NCBI RefSeq assembly: GCF_008326345.1 | Contig: NZ_BJEN01000001.1 | Span: forward strand, 682,001 to 746,000 | Direction: 5' to 3' | Origin: Cutibacterium modestum | Lineage (GTDB): Bacteria; Actinomycetota; Actinomycetes; Propionibacteriales; Propionibacteriaceae | Length of the DNA stretch: 64,000 nucleotides | Shown here: in pieces, positions 19,620 to 29,254 of the stretch | Layout: each line of letters starts with the position of its first letter | How positions within the stretch are numbered: position 1 is the first letter of the stretch | Translations under genes and position numbers: made by a program | The notes under the pieces: model-generated | Databases searched by the model: none | What the model saw: only the letters and a program-made list of their open reading frames with translations | What the model was told of the DNA's origin: nothing

Positions 19620-20663
19620 TTGAGCTACCAAGAATCGCAGCCGGTCATGCCGGCACACGCCCAGCCTCTTGACGACGTCGAGCCACGAGTCGCCTCAATC
19701 GATGACGTGGTGGCCATCACTAACGCGATCCGTTCGGCCGTCGCAGGTGCGGTTGAGGAAAAGAGCGAGCGCATTGACACCGCGCTTGTCGTCCTTCTCG
19801 CCCAGGGGCATCTGTTGGTGGAAGACGTCCCTGGCGTTGGTAAGACCACGCTCGCTCGAGCACTAGGGCGCGCCATCGACTGCGCCGTCCACCGCATTCA
19901 GTTCACCCCAGACCTGCTTCCCTCAGACATCACCGGCGTCAGCGTCTACGACCAAGAGGAGCGGGAATTCGTCTTTAAGCCGGGCGGGATCTTCGCCAAC
20001 ATCGTGGTAGGTGACGAGATCAACCGCGCCTCTCCCAAAACCCAGTCAGCTCTGCTCGAGGCTATGGGAGAACATCAAGTTTCAGCAGATGGCCAAACTC
20101 ATCCCCTCGAAGCCCCATTCATGGTGATGGCCACCCAGAACCCCATTGAGATGGAAGGCACGTATCGCCTTCCAGAGGCCCAGCGAGACCGTTTTATGGC
20201 TCGTATCACTATGGGTTACCCGACGCGGTCGGCAGAGCTTGCCATGCTCGAACACCATGGCGCTGCTTCTCCTCTTGATGAAGTCAGACCGGTTACCGAC
20301 ACTCAAACGATCCGAGAGATCATTTCGGCCGTACTCGGAGTCCATGTGGCCACTGCGATCCACGAGTACGTCCTCGATATCGTCGGTGCCACTCGGTCAC
20401 ACGAGAACATTCGGTTGGGCGCATCCCCCCGCGCAGCGCTCCATTTGGTCCGTGCTAGTCGAGCCCGCGCAGCCATGAATGGACGTGACTACGTCATCCC
20501 CGACGACGTCCAGGCTCTCGCTGCTCCGGTCCTGGCCCACCGGCTGGTCTTTTCCGGACGCAGCGGAGTCGCCAGCCACGAGGTTGCCCGGACGGCTGAG
20601 TCAGTCATCGAGTCAATTCTGCGTCAGGTTCCCCCACCTGAGCGGGCACATCAGGGCCGATGA
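19620..20663 (+). CDS. MoxR-family AAA+ ATPase
   Basis: Cytoplasmic AAA+ chaperone of the MoxR family, 347 residues. Walker A is [12 protein letters not shown] (about 69-80), Walker [13 protein letters not shown] (about 129-140, Asp132/Glu133), sensor 1 ATQNPIE, and the MoxR signature PEAQRDRFM. Such ATPases usually act on the VWA/DUF58 protein encoded next to them. The start is TTG with AGGAGG six bases before it. The stop overlaps the DUF58 start (ATGA), so moxR, DUF58 and the transglutaminase gene form one operon, divergent from mraZ. Confidence 0.93.
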   Translation: MSYQESQPVMPAHAQPLDDVEPRVASIDDVVAITNAIRSAVAGAVEEKSERIDTALVVLLAQGHLLVEDVPGVGKTTLARALGRAIDCAVHRIQFTPDLLPSDITGVSVYDQEEREFVFKPGGIFANIVVGDEINRASPKTQSALLEAMGEHQVSADGQTHPLEAPFMVMATQNPIEMEGTYRLPEAQRDRFMARITMGYPTRSAELAMLEHHGAASPLDEVRPVTDTQTIREIISAVLGVHVATAIHEYVLDIVGATRSHENIRLGASPRAALHLVRASRARAAMNGRDYVIPDDVQALAAPVLAHRLVFSGRSGVASHEVARTAESVIESILRQVPPPERAHQGR

Positions 20664-21886
20664 GCGCCGCCTCAACGTCCAGCGCCCCTCGCCGTCGCGG
20701 TCTGCTCACGCCGCGAGGACGCACGGTCGGAATTGTTGGGATCATGCTTGTGGTCATCGGTCTGAGCATCGACCAGCGCGACCTGGCGAGAATCGGGTTT
20801 TTCCTTATCCTGCTGCCGCTGATGGCCATTGCTGTCGTCGCATGGTTTCGACCGCGCGTGCAGACCTCGCGAAGTCTCGCTCCGGTGCGGATACCGTTGG
20901 GCTCTCAAGCCCATGAAACCGTCACGGTGGAGCGTTGTGGCGGACTGCCACTCGGGGCTGCCCGATTCACCGATACCATCCCCATACCGCTTGGCCAGCC
21001 GCGATGGTCGACGGCGACCATCCAGACCCCAGTCATACCTACGACACGTGGTCGATTCACGATCGGCCCCGTCATGATGCGCACTGTCGATCCGTTTGGT
21101 ATGGCCTGCCGCCACACCAATCTCGGCGACGCCGCCGAGGTCGTCGTCACGCCAAGGATCGTCGATCTGGGCGCATCTGGGGAGCTCGGTGGTCAGGGAT
21201 TCAACACTCGATCCTCGGCGGCCAATGCCGGACGGCGTGGCCCTGACGACGCCATGGTGCGAGATTGGCGCACTGGAGATTCGGTGCGACGCATTCACTG
21301 GCGCTCTACCGCTCACCGCGGTGACCTCATGGTCCGACGCGAGGAGCAGGCATGGAATCCATCTGTCGTCATCGTGATGGATTCTCGGGCTCGGTGTCAT
21401 GCTGGCACTGGCCCCGGTGCATCCTTCGAATGGGCCATCAATGCGGTGGCATCCATCTCGACACGTCTGGCTTCCGACGGATACATCATCCAAGTGTGCG
21501 ACTCATCTGGCGCGCTCAAGGGCGATCTCCTCGACGCCCTTGTCGACGAACCGCTGCGCCCCGACACCACGCTGGCAAAGGCTGTGGAGTCGTGCCAGGG
21601 AATTGATGGACCAGCTATCGCCATCCTCGGTCGACTGGAGGCAGCCGATATTGATCCGCTGGTGGATTTGAGACGGAACCGGGTCGCTGGTCTCGCCCTC
21701 GTCTTGGATCCCGATACCTTCACCGCTCGACGGTTCCGCGGCACCCTTGAGCAGGCCGAGGAGCATGAGCGCGCCGTCGTGCAGTTGGCTGATGCTGGGT
21801 GGGCGGTCGTTACCGTCGATTCCCGAACCTCTATCGATTCGGCATGGCAGAGCTTGTTGCAGACCGCAAGGACGGCAACTCTATGA
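20660..21886 (+). CDS. DUF58 membrane protein, VWA-like
   Basis: Protein of 408 residues with two N-terminal membrane helices (about 22-42 and 44-62). A beta-rich region follows, then the DUF58 signature VRDWRTGDSVRRIHWRSTAH (about residues 204-223), then a VWA-like part with a metal-site-type VIVMDSRA stretch. DUF58 proteins partner with MoxR ATPases; the process they serve is not settled. The start and stop overlap both neighbours by 4 nt, so the three proteins are probably made in fixed ratio. Confidence 0.9.
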   Translation: MSAASTSSAPRRRGLLTPRGRTVGIVGIMLVVIGLSIDQRDLARIGFFLILLPLMAIAVVAWFRPRVQTSRSLAPVRIPLGSQAHETVTVERCGGLPLGAARFTDTIPIPLGQPRWSTATIQTPVIPTTRGRFTIGPVMMRTVDPFGMACRHTNLGDAAEVVVTPRIVDLGASGELGGQGFNTRSSAANAGRRGPDDAMVRDWRTGDSVRRIHWRSTAHRGDLMVRREEQAWNPSVVIVMDSRARCHAGTGPGASFEWAINAVASISTRLASDGYIIQVCDSSGALKGDLLDALVDEPLRPDTTLAKAVESCQGIDGPAIAILGRLEAADIDPLVDLRRNRVAGLALVLDPDTFTARRFRGTLEQAEEHERAVVQLADAGWAVVTVDSRTSIDSAWQSLLQTARTATL

Positions 21887-24084
21887 AAAACCCACGTCGC
21901 GCCGCTCAGTCAGCGCCCCAACTACCCGAGTCTCTCGCTCCGACCAAGGATCCATCCGACCCTCTGGCGATTCACCTCGTGGTAGCCCTCGCCATGATCT
22001 TGGCTACCCTCTCGCTGGCAAGGCTCACCATCGATCCGTTCTTCTGGATTGGTCCAGCTGCCATCGTCGTGTTCCTTGAAGCCATCGGCCTGTTCTGCCG
22101 ACGCCATCACTGGGACCACGCCGAGGTACAAGGTGTGCAGGCCATCCTCGTCGTCATCATCATCGTGGTAATGGGAGGCGTCAGTGCATCGGTGGTCGGT
22201 TCTTCCGGCACATTCCCTTTTAACGCCCTCCACCTATATCGCGACACGATTACTCTGATCCAGACGACCGATGGGCCTCTTCCCCCGTCAATCGGAGTGA
22301 TCTGGCTGACAACGACCGTTATCGGGGTTCTGACGGTCTTGGCGGACCTGCTAACCATTACCCTCGAGAGCCCCGGATGGTCTCTCGCTCCACTACTAGC
22401 TATCCGTCTTGTCGCTGTGCTCGCCGTCCGACACGATACGCCGTGGTGGGGTTTCACCCTAGCCGCGACGGGCTGGCTCGTTATCCTCACCGTCGATCAC
22501 GCACTTCGAGGAGGTGGCCCGCTAACGTGGTTAGCTGCGGCAATACTCAGCGCTTTCGCCATCACGCTCGCAACAGTTCTGGCCGCTATCGCACCCATCT
22601 GGGGACATGTTGACCTCACTCGCCCGGCAGCAGCCCCTTCGGCTCCAGTCCGGATGAGTGATCCGACCATCAATCTGCGCCGTAATCTCCACAACAAATC
22701 GACGGCGTCAGTTATCAACTACACCACCAATGATCCAGACGGTGAATACCTACGCTTGACCTCTCTGCCGAAGATAACTGACCGGGGGTGGGGCCTCATC
22801 CCAGTTGACCTGGAACACACCGCCCCTGGAACTGTGCCGGGATTATCTGGCCCGTCACAAACTCGCACCGTCGACGTTAGTATCACCAAGTTTTCTTCAC
22901 AGTATTTACCCGCCCCCTATGGACCCATTGCTGCCGATGTCGACCAGACCTGGGCGTGGGACCCACAGAGCCTGACGATTGTCTCAACCTCTGCTGAGCA
23001 TGACCGTGCGACCACTGATATGCAGTACAGCATCTCGGTTCAGGAGCCCGATCCTGATCCGACAACCTTTGATAACGCCAAGATCGGCAGCCCAGATGGC
23101 ACGGTATACACCAAGGTTCCTGCCGATGTTCCATCCGACATTAGGGAATTGACTAGCCGAATCACCAAAGGGAAATCTGCCCCTGTAACCAAGGCCATCG
23201 CGATCCAAAACTGGCTTCGTAACGGCGCTCGTTTTCACTACGACATCAACGCACCAGAAGGCGACGGCTATCAAGTCCTGGAAAACTTCTTGCTACGCAC
23301 CCGCCGTGGCTATTGCATCCATTTCGCGGCGGCAATGGCACTCATGGCACGGCTTGAAGGTATTCCGTCACGAGTTTCCATTGGGTTTCTTCCTGGCGAC
23401 GGCAAAGGAGGCACTTGGAAGGTGCGCGCCAACCAGATGCACGCTTGGCCCGAATTGTACTTCCAAGATTATGGCTGGGTCAGGTTCGAGCCGACCGCAG
23501 CGGTAGCACCAGCACCAGCCTGGACCACCAAGGGGGCTGTTACTGCTTCATCTGTGCCATCGTCACCACCGACTCCTTCGGCGCAGACCTCGACCTCGGC
23601 TTTGCCTAAACCATCGTCATCGGCTGTAAGCACCCCGGCATCCACCAGTAGTCCTGTGCCCGTTAACGCCGATCATGGAGGCTCCCATGGGGCCCCTCTC
23701 ATTGCTGTCCTCGTCGTTCTAGTAGTGCTCGTGCTGCCAATGTTCATTCGCATGCTTGTCTCGCGCCGTAGGATTACCCGTGGTTCGATAGTCGGCGTCT
23801 GGCGGGAAGTTCGCGACCTGTGGCTCGACCATGGTCTGGCCTGGCCCGACGGCACCCCGCGTCGTCAAGCCACCGCCTTGGCCGCTGACATGGATCCGGA
23901 CGCCTCCGCTGCCGTCGAGAGGCTGGCGTTGGGCGAGGAGCGTGACCGCTGGTCGGGTAGGGATGGTTCTTACGATGCCATGGTCGATGACCTAGGTACA
24001 GTCAGGGACTGGCTGGCACGGACTCGCACCCCCAGGCCGCATTGGTTAGCTAAATGGTTGCCGTCATCCCTTGTCAAGAAGTGA
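21883..24084 (+). CDS. TgpA-like membrane transglutaminase
   Basis: Large membrane protein of 733 residues. The N-terminal third has about six membrane helices. A periplasmic-type transglutaminase-like domain follows, with the Cys-His-Asp triad visible as Cys478 (RRGYCIHFAAAM), His520 (MHAWPE) and Asp529 (QDYGW). After it come a Ser/Thr/Pro-rich linker, a single helix (about 602-625) and a cytoplasmic DUF4129-like tail. The ATG at 21883 overlaps the DUF58 stop. The substrate is unknown; family members are linked to viability or envelope integrity in some bacteria. Confidence 0.9.
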   Translation: MKNPRRAAQSAPQLPESLAPTKDPSDPLAIHLVVALAMILATLSLARLTIDPFFWIGPAAIVVFLEAIGLFCRRHHWDHAEVQGVQAILVVIIIVVMGGVSASVVGSSGTFPFNALHLYRDTITLIQTTDGPLPPSIGVIWLTTTVIGVLTVLADLLTITLESPGWSLAPLLAIRLVAVLAVRHDTPWWGFTLAATGWLVILTVDHALRGGGPLTWLAAAILSAFAITLATVLAAIAPIWGHVDLTRPAAAPSAPVRMSDPTINLRRNLHNKSTASVINYTTNDPDGEYLRLTSLPKITDRGWGLIPVDLEHTAPGTVPGLSGPSQTRTVDVSITKFSSQYLPAPYGPIAADVDQTWAWDPQSLTIVSTSAEHDRATTDMQYSISVQEPDPDPTTFDNAKIGSPDGTVYTKVPADVPSDIRELTSRITKGKSAPVTKAIAIQNWLRNGARFHYDINAPEGDGYQVLENFLLRTRRGYCIHFAAAMALMARLEGIPSRVSIGFLPGDGKGGTWKVRANQMHAWPELYFQDYGWVRFEPTAAVAPAPAWTTKGAVTASSVPSSPPTPSAQTSTSALPKPSSSAVSTPASTSSPVPVNADHGGSHGAPLIAVLVVLVVLVLPMFIRMLVSRRRITRGSIVGVWREVRDLWLDHGLAWPDGTPRRQATALAADMDPDASAAVERLALGEERDRWSGRDGSYDAMVDDLGTVRDWLARTRTPRPHWLAKWLPSSLVKK

Positions 24085-24110
24085 GAATCACTGCGACTGA
24101 CGACGGGGCA

Positions 24111-24542
24111 TCACCGTGATTGGCGTCGACGCCAACGCTCTTCCATCCGCGCGGTGAAGGATTCGGGATTGGGCTTGCGCTTTCCCCCACGCGGCTTGAC
24201 TCCGCTACTACGTAGCAGCGCACCTTCACCGGTCGACAGCAGCACTCCCACGGCGATGGCCATAATGGCGAAACCGACAACAGCAAGAACTCCGCTGTTG
24301 AGGGCCACTCCGCCGACAACGCCCGCTAGGCCCAACAGCACCATCACCGACCCGAGGAGGATCTGACGGCGCCGAGCCCGGCGATGACGCATGCGTCGCT
24401 GCTCCAAAACACTGTCACCGGCGTGAGGGCGACGAGTCGCGGAAGCGCGCCGAGAGAAAGATCGGGCGAAGTCAGGATCGTCAGTGGACAGCGCCTCCTC
24501 AAGCTCGGCGAGCCGCCGCTGCTCCTCTGCTGACAAGGGCAT
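24111..24542 (-). CDS. DUF3040 membrane protein
   Basis: Actinobacterial DUF3040 protein of 143 residues. It begins with the family start PLSAEEQRRLAELEEAL and DPDFARSF, has a basic Arg-rich stretch (about 49-60), two membrane helices (about 61-80 and 82-102), and a basic C-terminal tail ending in ERWRRRQSR. TAGGAG stands before the ATG. It is convergent with the transglutaminase gene and divergent from gcvT. The function of the family is unknown; its position between the dcw cluster and metF is shared with mycobacteria. Confidence 0.85.
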   Translation of the reverse strand: MPLSAEEQRRLAELEEALSTDDPDFARSFSRRASATRRPHAGDSVLEQRRMRHRRARRRQILLGSVMVLLGLAGVVGGVALNSGVLAVVGFAIMAIAVGVLLSTGEGALLRSSGVKPRGGKRKPNPESFTARMEERWRRRQSR

Positions 24543-24657
24543 CTCGAACTCCTACCTGACCTGCCACGAAGCCCGCGGGAATAAACTCCGTTGTACGCCG
24601 CTAAGTCTACTTCCTCAGTTCTCCCTACAGGCAAGCACACCGCCCCTCGTCATGCCA

Positions 24658-24687
24658 TACTTCGAAGCATGACCACGCTTCGAAGTA
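24658..24687 (+). promoter_or_regulatory. Perfect 11-bp inverted repeat enclosing the gcvT start codon
   Basis: TACTTCGAAGC (24658-24668) and GCTTCGAAGTA (24677-24687) are exact inverted repeats around an 8-base centre that begins with the gcvT ATG. A -10-like CATACT (24656-24661) stands seven bases before the ATG. If transcription starts at the ATG, the dyad is a DNA operator over the start site. If it starts further up, the RNA would place the AUG in a hairpin loop. Confidence 0.7.
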
Positions 24688-25784
24688 CACCACTGGCGGC
24701 CGTACACGAGAGTCTCGGAGCATCCTTCACCGATTTCGCGGGCTGGAATATGCCTGTGCGGTACTCCTCCGACCTGGCTGAACACCACGCTGTCCGCAAG
24801 AATGCCGGCATCTTCGACCTGTCCCACATGGGCGAGATCAGAATCTCTGGCCCTGATGCCGGAGCTGCCCTCGATTACGCTTTGGCCGGAAAGCTCTCCG
24901 CTGTGGCGGAAGGCCGCGCTAAGTATTCCCTTCTGCTCACCGACGACGGGGGTGTCGTTGACGATCTGGTGACCTACCACCTACCTGACGGCGACTATCT
25001 CGTCGTTGCCAATGCCGCCAATGCTGAAACCGATCTGGCGGAATTTACCAAGCGCTGCGCGCAGTTCGACGTCACCGTCACCGACGAATCCGCCCAGACC
25101 GCCCTCGTGGCTGTGCAGGGCCCCAAGGCCGTCGAGATTGTGCTGGCGGCCCTCCAGAAGGCTGACACCACCCTCAACCCTGATGAGGTCCGCGACGTCA
25201 GGTACTACCGCTGCCTCACCGGAGAGCTGGACGGTTTCCCCGTACTCGTCGCTCGCACCGGTTACACCAGGGAGGACGGCTACGAGCTGTACGTACCGGC
25301 CGAGGCCGCCGAGCATCTGTGGCAGCTCCTCTTGGACGCTGGAGGTGGGGACCTCATCCCGTGCGGTCTCGCCTGCCGTGACACCTTGCGCCTGGAGGCT
25401 GGAATGCCTCTCTACGGACACGAGTTGGGCACCAACATTTATCCTTCTCAGGCCGGACTCGGACGAGTCATCAACTTCAAGAAAGAGGGCGACTTCGTCG
25501 GTCGATCCGCTCTCGAGAACCGCGATGCCACCGCTGATCGCGTACTAGTCGGGCTAGCCGGGGAAGGGCGCCGCGCTGGACGTGCGGGATACGCTGTCGT
25601 GAACGAGGGCAAAGCTGTCGGAGCCATCACCTCCGGCATCCTCTCTCCCACCCTGGGCCACCCCATCGCAATGGCTTTTGTTGATCCTGACGTCGCCGAA
25701 GTTGGTACCTCACTTAACGTTGATGTGCGTGGTAAAGCCTTCACCGTCACCGTGGTTGAATTGCCGTTCTACAAGCGATCCTGA
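24669..25784 (+). CDS. gcvT: Glycine cleavage system T protein (aminomethyltransferase)
   Basis: GcvT releases ammonia from the aminomethyl-lipoyl H protein and passes the methylene group to tetrahydrofolate. The 371-residue product has FTDFAGWNMPVRYSS near the start, FDLSHMGEIRISG, RTGYTREDGYELYVPAE, CGLACRDTLRLEAGMPLYG and a C-terminal barrel ending LPFYKRS, all standard. No Shine-Dalgarno stands before the ATG; the -10-like CATACT at seven bases points to a leaderless mRNA. The start codon lies in a perfect inverted repeat. It is first gene of gcvTHP; gcvH follows after 42 bp. Confidence 0.96.
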   Translation: MTTLRSTPLAAVHESLGASFTDFAGWNMPVRYSSDLAEHHAVRKNAGIFDLSHMGEIRISGPDAGAALDYALAGKLSAVAEGRAKYSLLLTDDGGVVDDLVTYHLPDGDYLVVANAANAETDLAEFTKRCAQFDVTVTDESAQTALVAVQGPKAVEIVLAALQKADTTLNPDEVRDVRYYRCLTGELDGFPVLVARTGYTREDGYELYVPAEAAEHLWQLLLDAGGGDLIPCGLACRDTLRLEAGMPLYGHELGTNIYPSQAGLGRVINFKKEGDFVGRSALENRDATADRVLVGLAGEGRRAGRAGYAVVNEGKAVGAITSGILSPTLGHPIAMAFVDPDVAEVGTSLNVDVRGKAFTVTVVELPFYKRS

Positions 25785-25826
25785 CCCCAACCTCCAATCC
25801 CCACCACAGATTACCTAGGAGCAGAC

Positions 25827-26198
25827 ATGAAACTGTCCGATCTCAAGTACTCCGCCGAGCACGAGTGGGTCGCCATTGACGGCGACGCCGTAACCGTAGG
25901 CATCACCGACTATGCCGCAAAGGCCTTGGGAGACGTCGTCTTTGTCGATGTCCCTGAGGTCGGCAGCGAGGTCTCCGCTGGATCCGCCATCGGCGAGGTC
26001 GAATCGACTAAGTCGGTCTCCGACCTCTTCAGCCCCGTGACGGGCACCGTTTCGGAGGTCAACAAGGCCATTACTGAGTCCCCCGAACTGGTCAACTCCG
26101 ACCCGTTCGGACAAGGATGGTTGTTCAAGGTCTCCAGCGGTCAGCTGGGTGACGACCTCATGGACCGTGACGCCTACCTCAAACTCACCGCCGAGTGA
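25827..26198 (+). CDS. gcvH: Glycine cleavage system H protein
   Basis: Small lipoyl carrier protein of 123 residues that shuttles the aminomethyl group between the P, T and L proteins. The lipoylated lysine is Lys62 in GEVESTKSVSDLFSPVTG. YSAEHEWVAIDGD at the N terminus and ESPELVNSDPFGQGWLFKV near the C terminus are typical. TAGGAG lies seven to eight bases upstream of the ATG. Its stop overlaps the gcvP start region. Confidence 0.97.
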   Translation: MKLSDLKYSAEHEWVAIDGDAVTVGITDYAAKALGDVVFVDVPEVGSEVSAGSAIGEVESTKSVSDLFSPVTGTVSEVNKAITESPELVNSDPFGQGWLFKVSSGQLGDDLMDRDAYLKLTAE

Positions 26199-29188
26199 TG
26201 ACGATGACTGACCATACTGGGGATCGGCACGGCCTGGAAGGGCCGCGCCCCTTCTCAAGCCGCCACGTCGGATCCGTCGACGAGGGCCTGCAATACATCG
26301 CCCAGACCGTTGGGGTTATGAGTTCCAGGCAGATCATTCGCGATGCCGTCCCGGCCTCTGTCCTCGGCTCCGATCCGGAGGTCTCCTCCGTTCGAACCCC
26401 GAGCCTGCCCCCTGCCGTCGACGAGGCGACCGCTCGCGCTGAACTCGTTGAGATTGCTTCGGGTAACCGTGTTACTCGTGCCCTCATCGGGCGCGGCTAC
26501 TACGGCACGTTGACCCCGCCGGTGATTCGTCGCAACATCCTGGAGAACCCCTCCTGGTACACCGCCTATACCCCGTACCAGCCTGAGATTTCCCAAGGCC
26601 GTCTGGAAATGCTGACGATTTATCAGCAACTCATCGCTGACCTCACCGGCCTTACCCTGGCGAACTCCTCCCTCCTTGATGAGGCCACGGCGGCTTCCGA
26701 GGGAATGCTACTGGCGCGTCGTGCCGCCCGAAGGGTCAAGTCCAACCGCTTTGTGGTGCACACTCACCTCTTCGACCAAGTGCGAGACGTCATCCTGGGC
26801 CACGCCGAGGCAGCTGGCATTGAGGTTGTCGAAGCCGACCTCCGCGACCCAAAGTCGTGGCGCCCCGAGGTTGAGGCAGGCTGCTTCGGCATCCTCGCCC
26901 CCTATCCCGACAGCACCGGCGCACTATGGAATCCTTCCGAAGTATTCGGCGTGGTCCACAAGGGTGGCGGTATCACCGTCGCGCAGTGCGATCTGTTGTC
27001 GCTGACCCTGCTGGTTCCTCCCGGTGAGCTCGGTGCCGACGTCGCCGTCGGTTCGTCGCAACGTTTTGGCGTCCCGATAGGTAACGGCGGACCGCATGCG
27101 GCTTACATGTCAGTTCGTGCTGGTCTGGAACGTCAGATCCCGGGACGACTCGTCGGTGTGTCGACTGACGCCGACGGTAACCCCGCTTACCGATTGGCCC
27201 TGCAAACCCGTGAGCAGCACATCCGCCGTGATAGGGCCACGAGCAATATCTGCACTGCTCAGGTACTCCTCGCTGTGGTCGCCGCCGCCTACGCCGTGTG
27301 GCACGGCCCGAAGGGACTAACCCGGATCGCCACACAGGTCACAGATCGGGCCCATCAGCTTGCCAGCGCTTTACGCGCAGGGGGCCTTGATGTCGCCGAT
27401 CAGCAGTTCTTTGACACCATTCGCATGAGCGTGAAGGGCACAGCGAAAGAGTTGTGGAACCGAGCCCGCGAAGGTGGATATACCCTCGATCTCGTTGACG
27501 AAGACACCCTCCAGATATCGGTTGACGAGACCGTCACCGACGACGAACTTCGGGAACTCACCCAACTTTTGGGTGGCAGTACCGAAAAAATTCGTGGCCA
27601 GGCTGACGAGGCGTGGCCGGAGGATCTGCGCCGCACTTCCCCTTTCATGACGCATCCGGTCTTTTCCAGCTTCCACACCGAGACTACCATGATGCGCTAC
27701 CTCAAGCGTTTGGCAGACCGCGACTATGGTCTGGACCGCGGCATGATCCCACTCGGTTCATGCACCATGAAGCTCAATGCCGCTGCTGAGATGGAGGCTA
27801 TGACCTGGCCGGCATTTTCGCAGATGCATCCCTTCGCCCCGGTTGAGGACCAAGCCGGTAGCTTACGCCTCATCCGTGACCTCGAGATCTGGTTGGCCGA
27901 ACTCACCGGATATGACACTGTCTCACTGCAGCCCAATGCCGGCTCCCAGGGCGAGTACACCGGACTGGCAGCCATTCGCGGCTACCACGTCTCTCGCGGT
28001 GATACCGAGCGCAATGTGTGTCTGGTCCCGGCTTCCGCACATGGCACTAATGCCGCCTCGGCCGCGTTGGCAGGGCTCAAGGTGGTCGTCGTCAAGTCCA
28101 ATGATGACGGCACCATCGACCGCGACGATCTGGCTGCCAAGATCGCTGCCCACGAGGGGCGTATCGCGGCGATCATGATCACCTACCCGTCAACTCACGG
28201 TGTCTATGAAGACGGTGTACGACAGGTCTGCGACATGGTCCACGAGGCTGGCGGACAGGTCTATATCGACGGAGCAAACTTCAATGCTCTCGTCGGATGG
28301 GGACAGTTTGGCCGCATCGGCGGTGACGTCAGCCACCTCAACCTACACAAGACCTTCGCCATCCCACACGGAGGGGGAGGTCCTGGCGTTGGCCCGGTCG
28401 CTGCCAAGGCTCACCTGGCTCCTTTCCTGCCCGGTCATCCCCTCAACCCGCGCAACGAGCATCCACTCAATAACGGCGGGACGGTTACCCACGACGGGCA
28501 TGCCGTATCTGCTGCGCCGTTCGGGTCGGTGTCTGTGCTGCCCATTTCCTGGGCGTACCTGCGACTAATGGGCCTAGAAGGATTGCAATTCGCGACTGAG
28601 GTGGCGGTTCTCAATGCCAACTACATCGCTCACCGCCTCCACGACAAGATCCCGATCCTCTATACCGGGCAGAACGGCTACGTGGCCCACGAGTGCATTC
28701 TCGATTTACGCCCGTTGACCGCCGAGACGGGAATCACCGTTGACGACGTCGCTAAGCGTCTCATCGACTACGGGTTCCATGCCCCGACAATGAGTTTCCC
28801 GGTAGCCGGTACGCTCATGGTTGAGCCCACCGAGTCGGAGGACCTCGCCGAGCTAGACCGCTTCTGCGACGCCATGGTGGCGATCGTCGAAGAGGCCCGA
28901 ATGGTGCAGTCGGGCCACTGGCCGGCTGACGACAACCCGCTGGTCAATGCCCCGCATCCGGCGGTTCGTTTGGTGGCCGATGAATGGAATCATCCCTACT
29001 CCCGCGAGTTGGGCTGCTACCCCGGCATGCGTCTAGGCATCCAGCGTGACCAAGAACGTGGCCTAGACGTCAACGTCTTCACCCGCATCCAAGCCAAGTA
29101 CTGGCCGCCGGTGGGTCGTGTCGACAACACCTATGGTGATCGCCATCTGGTGTGCTCTTGTCCTCCCCTGGAGGCATTTGAAGACTAA
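26198..29188 (+). CDS. gcvP: Glycine dehydrogenase (decarboxylating), P protein
   Basis: Single-chain PLP-dependent glycine decarboxylase of about 996 residues, the usual length for the fused form. The N-terminal half starts FSSRHVGSVDE and has ENPSWYTAYTPYQPEISQGR. The PLP lysine lies near residue 716 in HLNLHKTFAIPHGGGGPG, and the C-terminal half has GYVAHECILDLRP. The start may be GTG 26195 or ATG 26198; both overlap the gcvH stop. No gcvL (dihydrolipoamide dehydrogenase) is in the window, so that subunit must be shared from elsewhere. Confidence 0.97.
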   Translation: MTMTDHTGDRHGLEGPRPFSSRHVGSVDEGLQYIAQTVGVMSSRQIIRDAVPASVLGSDPEVSSVRTPSLPPAVDEATARAELVEIASGNRVTRALIGRGYYGTLTPPVIRRNILENPSWYTAYTPYQPEISQGRLEMLTIYQQLIADLTGLTLANSSLLDEATAASEGMLLARRAARRVKSNRFVVHTHLFDQVRDVILGHAEAAGIEVVEADLRDPKSWRPEVEAGCFGILAPYPDSTGALWNPSEVFGVVHKGGGITVAQCDLLSLTLLVPPGELGADVAVGSSQRFGVPIGNGGPHAAYMSVRAGLERQIPGRLVGVSTDADGNPAYRLALQTREQHIRRDRATSNICTAQVLLAVVAAAYAVWHGPKGLTRIATQVTDRAHQLASALRAGGLDVADQQFFDTIRMSVKGTAKELWNRAREGGYTLDLVDEDTLQISVDETVTDDELRELTQLLGGSTEKIRGQADEAWPEDLRRTSPFMTHPVFSSFHTETTMMRYLKRLADRDYGLDRGMIPLGSCTMKLNAAAEMEAMTWPAFSQMHPFAPVEDQAGSLRLIRDLEIWLAELTGYDTVSLQPNAGSQGEYTGLAAIRGYHVSRGDTERNVCLVPASAHGTNAASAALAGLKVVVVKSNDDGTIDRDDLAAKIAAHEGRIAAIMITYPSTHGVYEDGVRQVCDMVHEAGGQVYIDGANFNALVGWGQFGRIGGDVSHLNLHKTFAIPHGGGGPGVGPVAAKAHLAPFLPGHPLNPRNEHPLNNGGTVTHDGHAVSAAPFGSVSVLPISWAYLRLMGLEGLQFATEVAVLNANYIAHRLHDKIPILYTGQNGYVAHECILDLRPLTAETGITVDDVAKRLIDYGFHAPTMSFPVAGTLMVEPTESEDLAELDRFCDAMVAIVEEARMVQSGHWPADDNPLVNAPHPAVRLVADEWNHPYSRELGCYPGMRLGIQRDQERGLDVNVFTRIQAKYWPPVGRVDNTYGDRHLVCSCPPLEAFED

Positions 29189-29193
29189 AGCGC

Positions 29194-29231
29194 AGCTGGC
29201 CGAGCCCGATTCTGATCGGACCCGGCCAGCT
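29194..29231 (+). terminator. Terminator hairpin after gcvP
   Basis: A 9-bp stem (AGCTGGCCG at 29194-29202, CGGCCAGCT at 29223-29231) encloses a second inverted pair (CCGAT / ATCGG). It begins six bases after the gcvP stop. There is no long T-run, as is common in high-GC actinobacteria. It lies between convergent genes and could act on both. Confidence 0.7.
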
Positions 29232-29254
29232 TGAATAATGCACGATTTCGAGTG

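Noticed and set aside
24543-24668. Glycine riboswitch before gcvT.
   Set aside because: The gap is 126 bp, shared with the divergent DUF3040 gene, and shows none of the tandem aptamer signature; a leaderless start is more likely.
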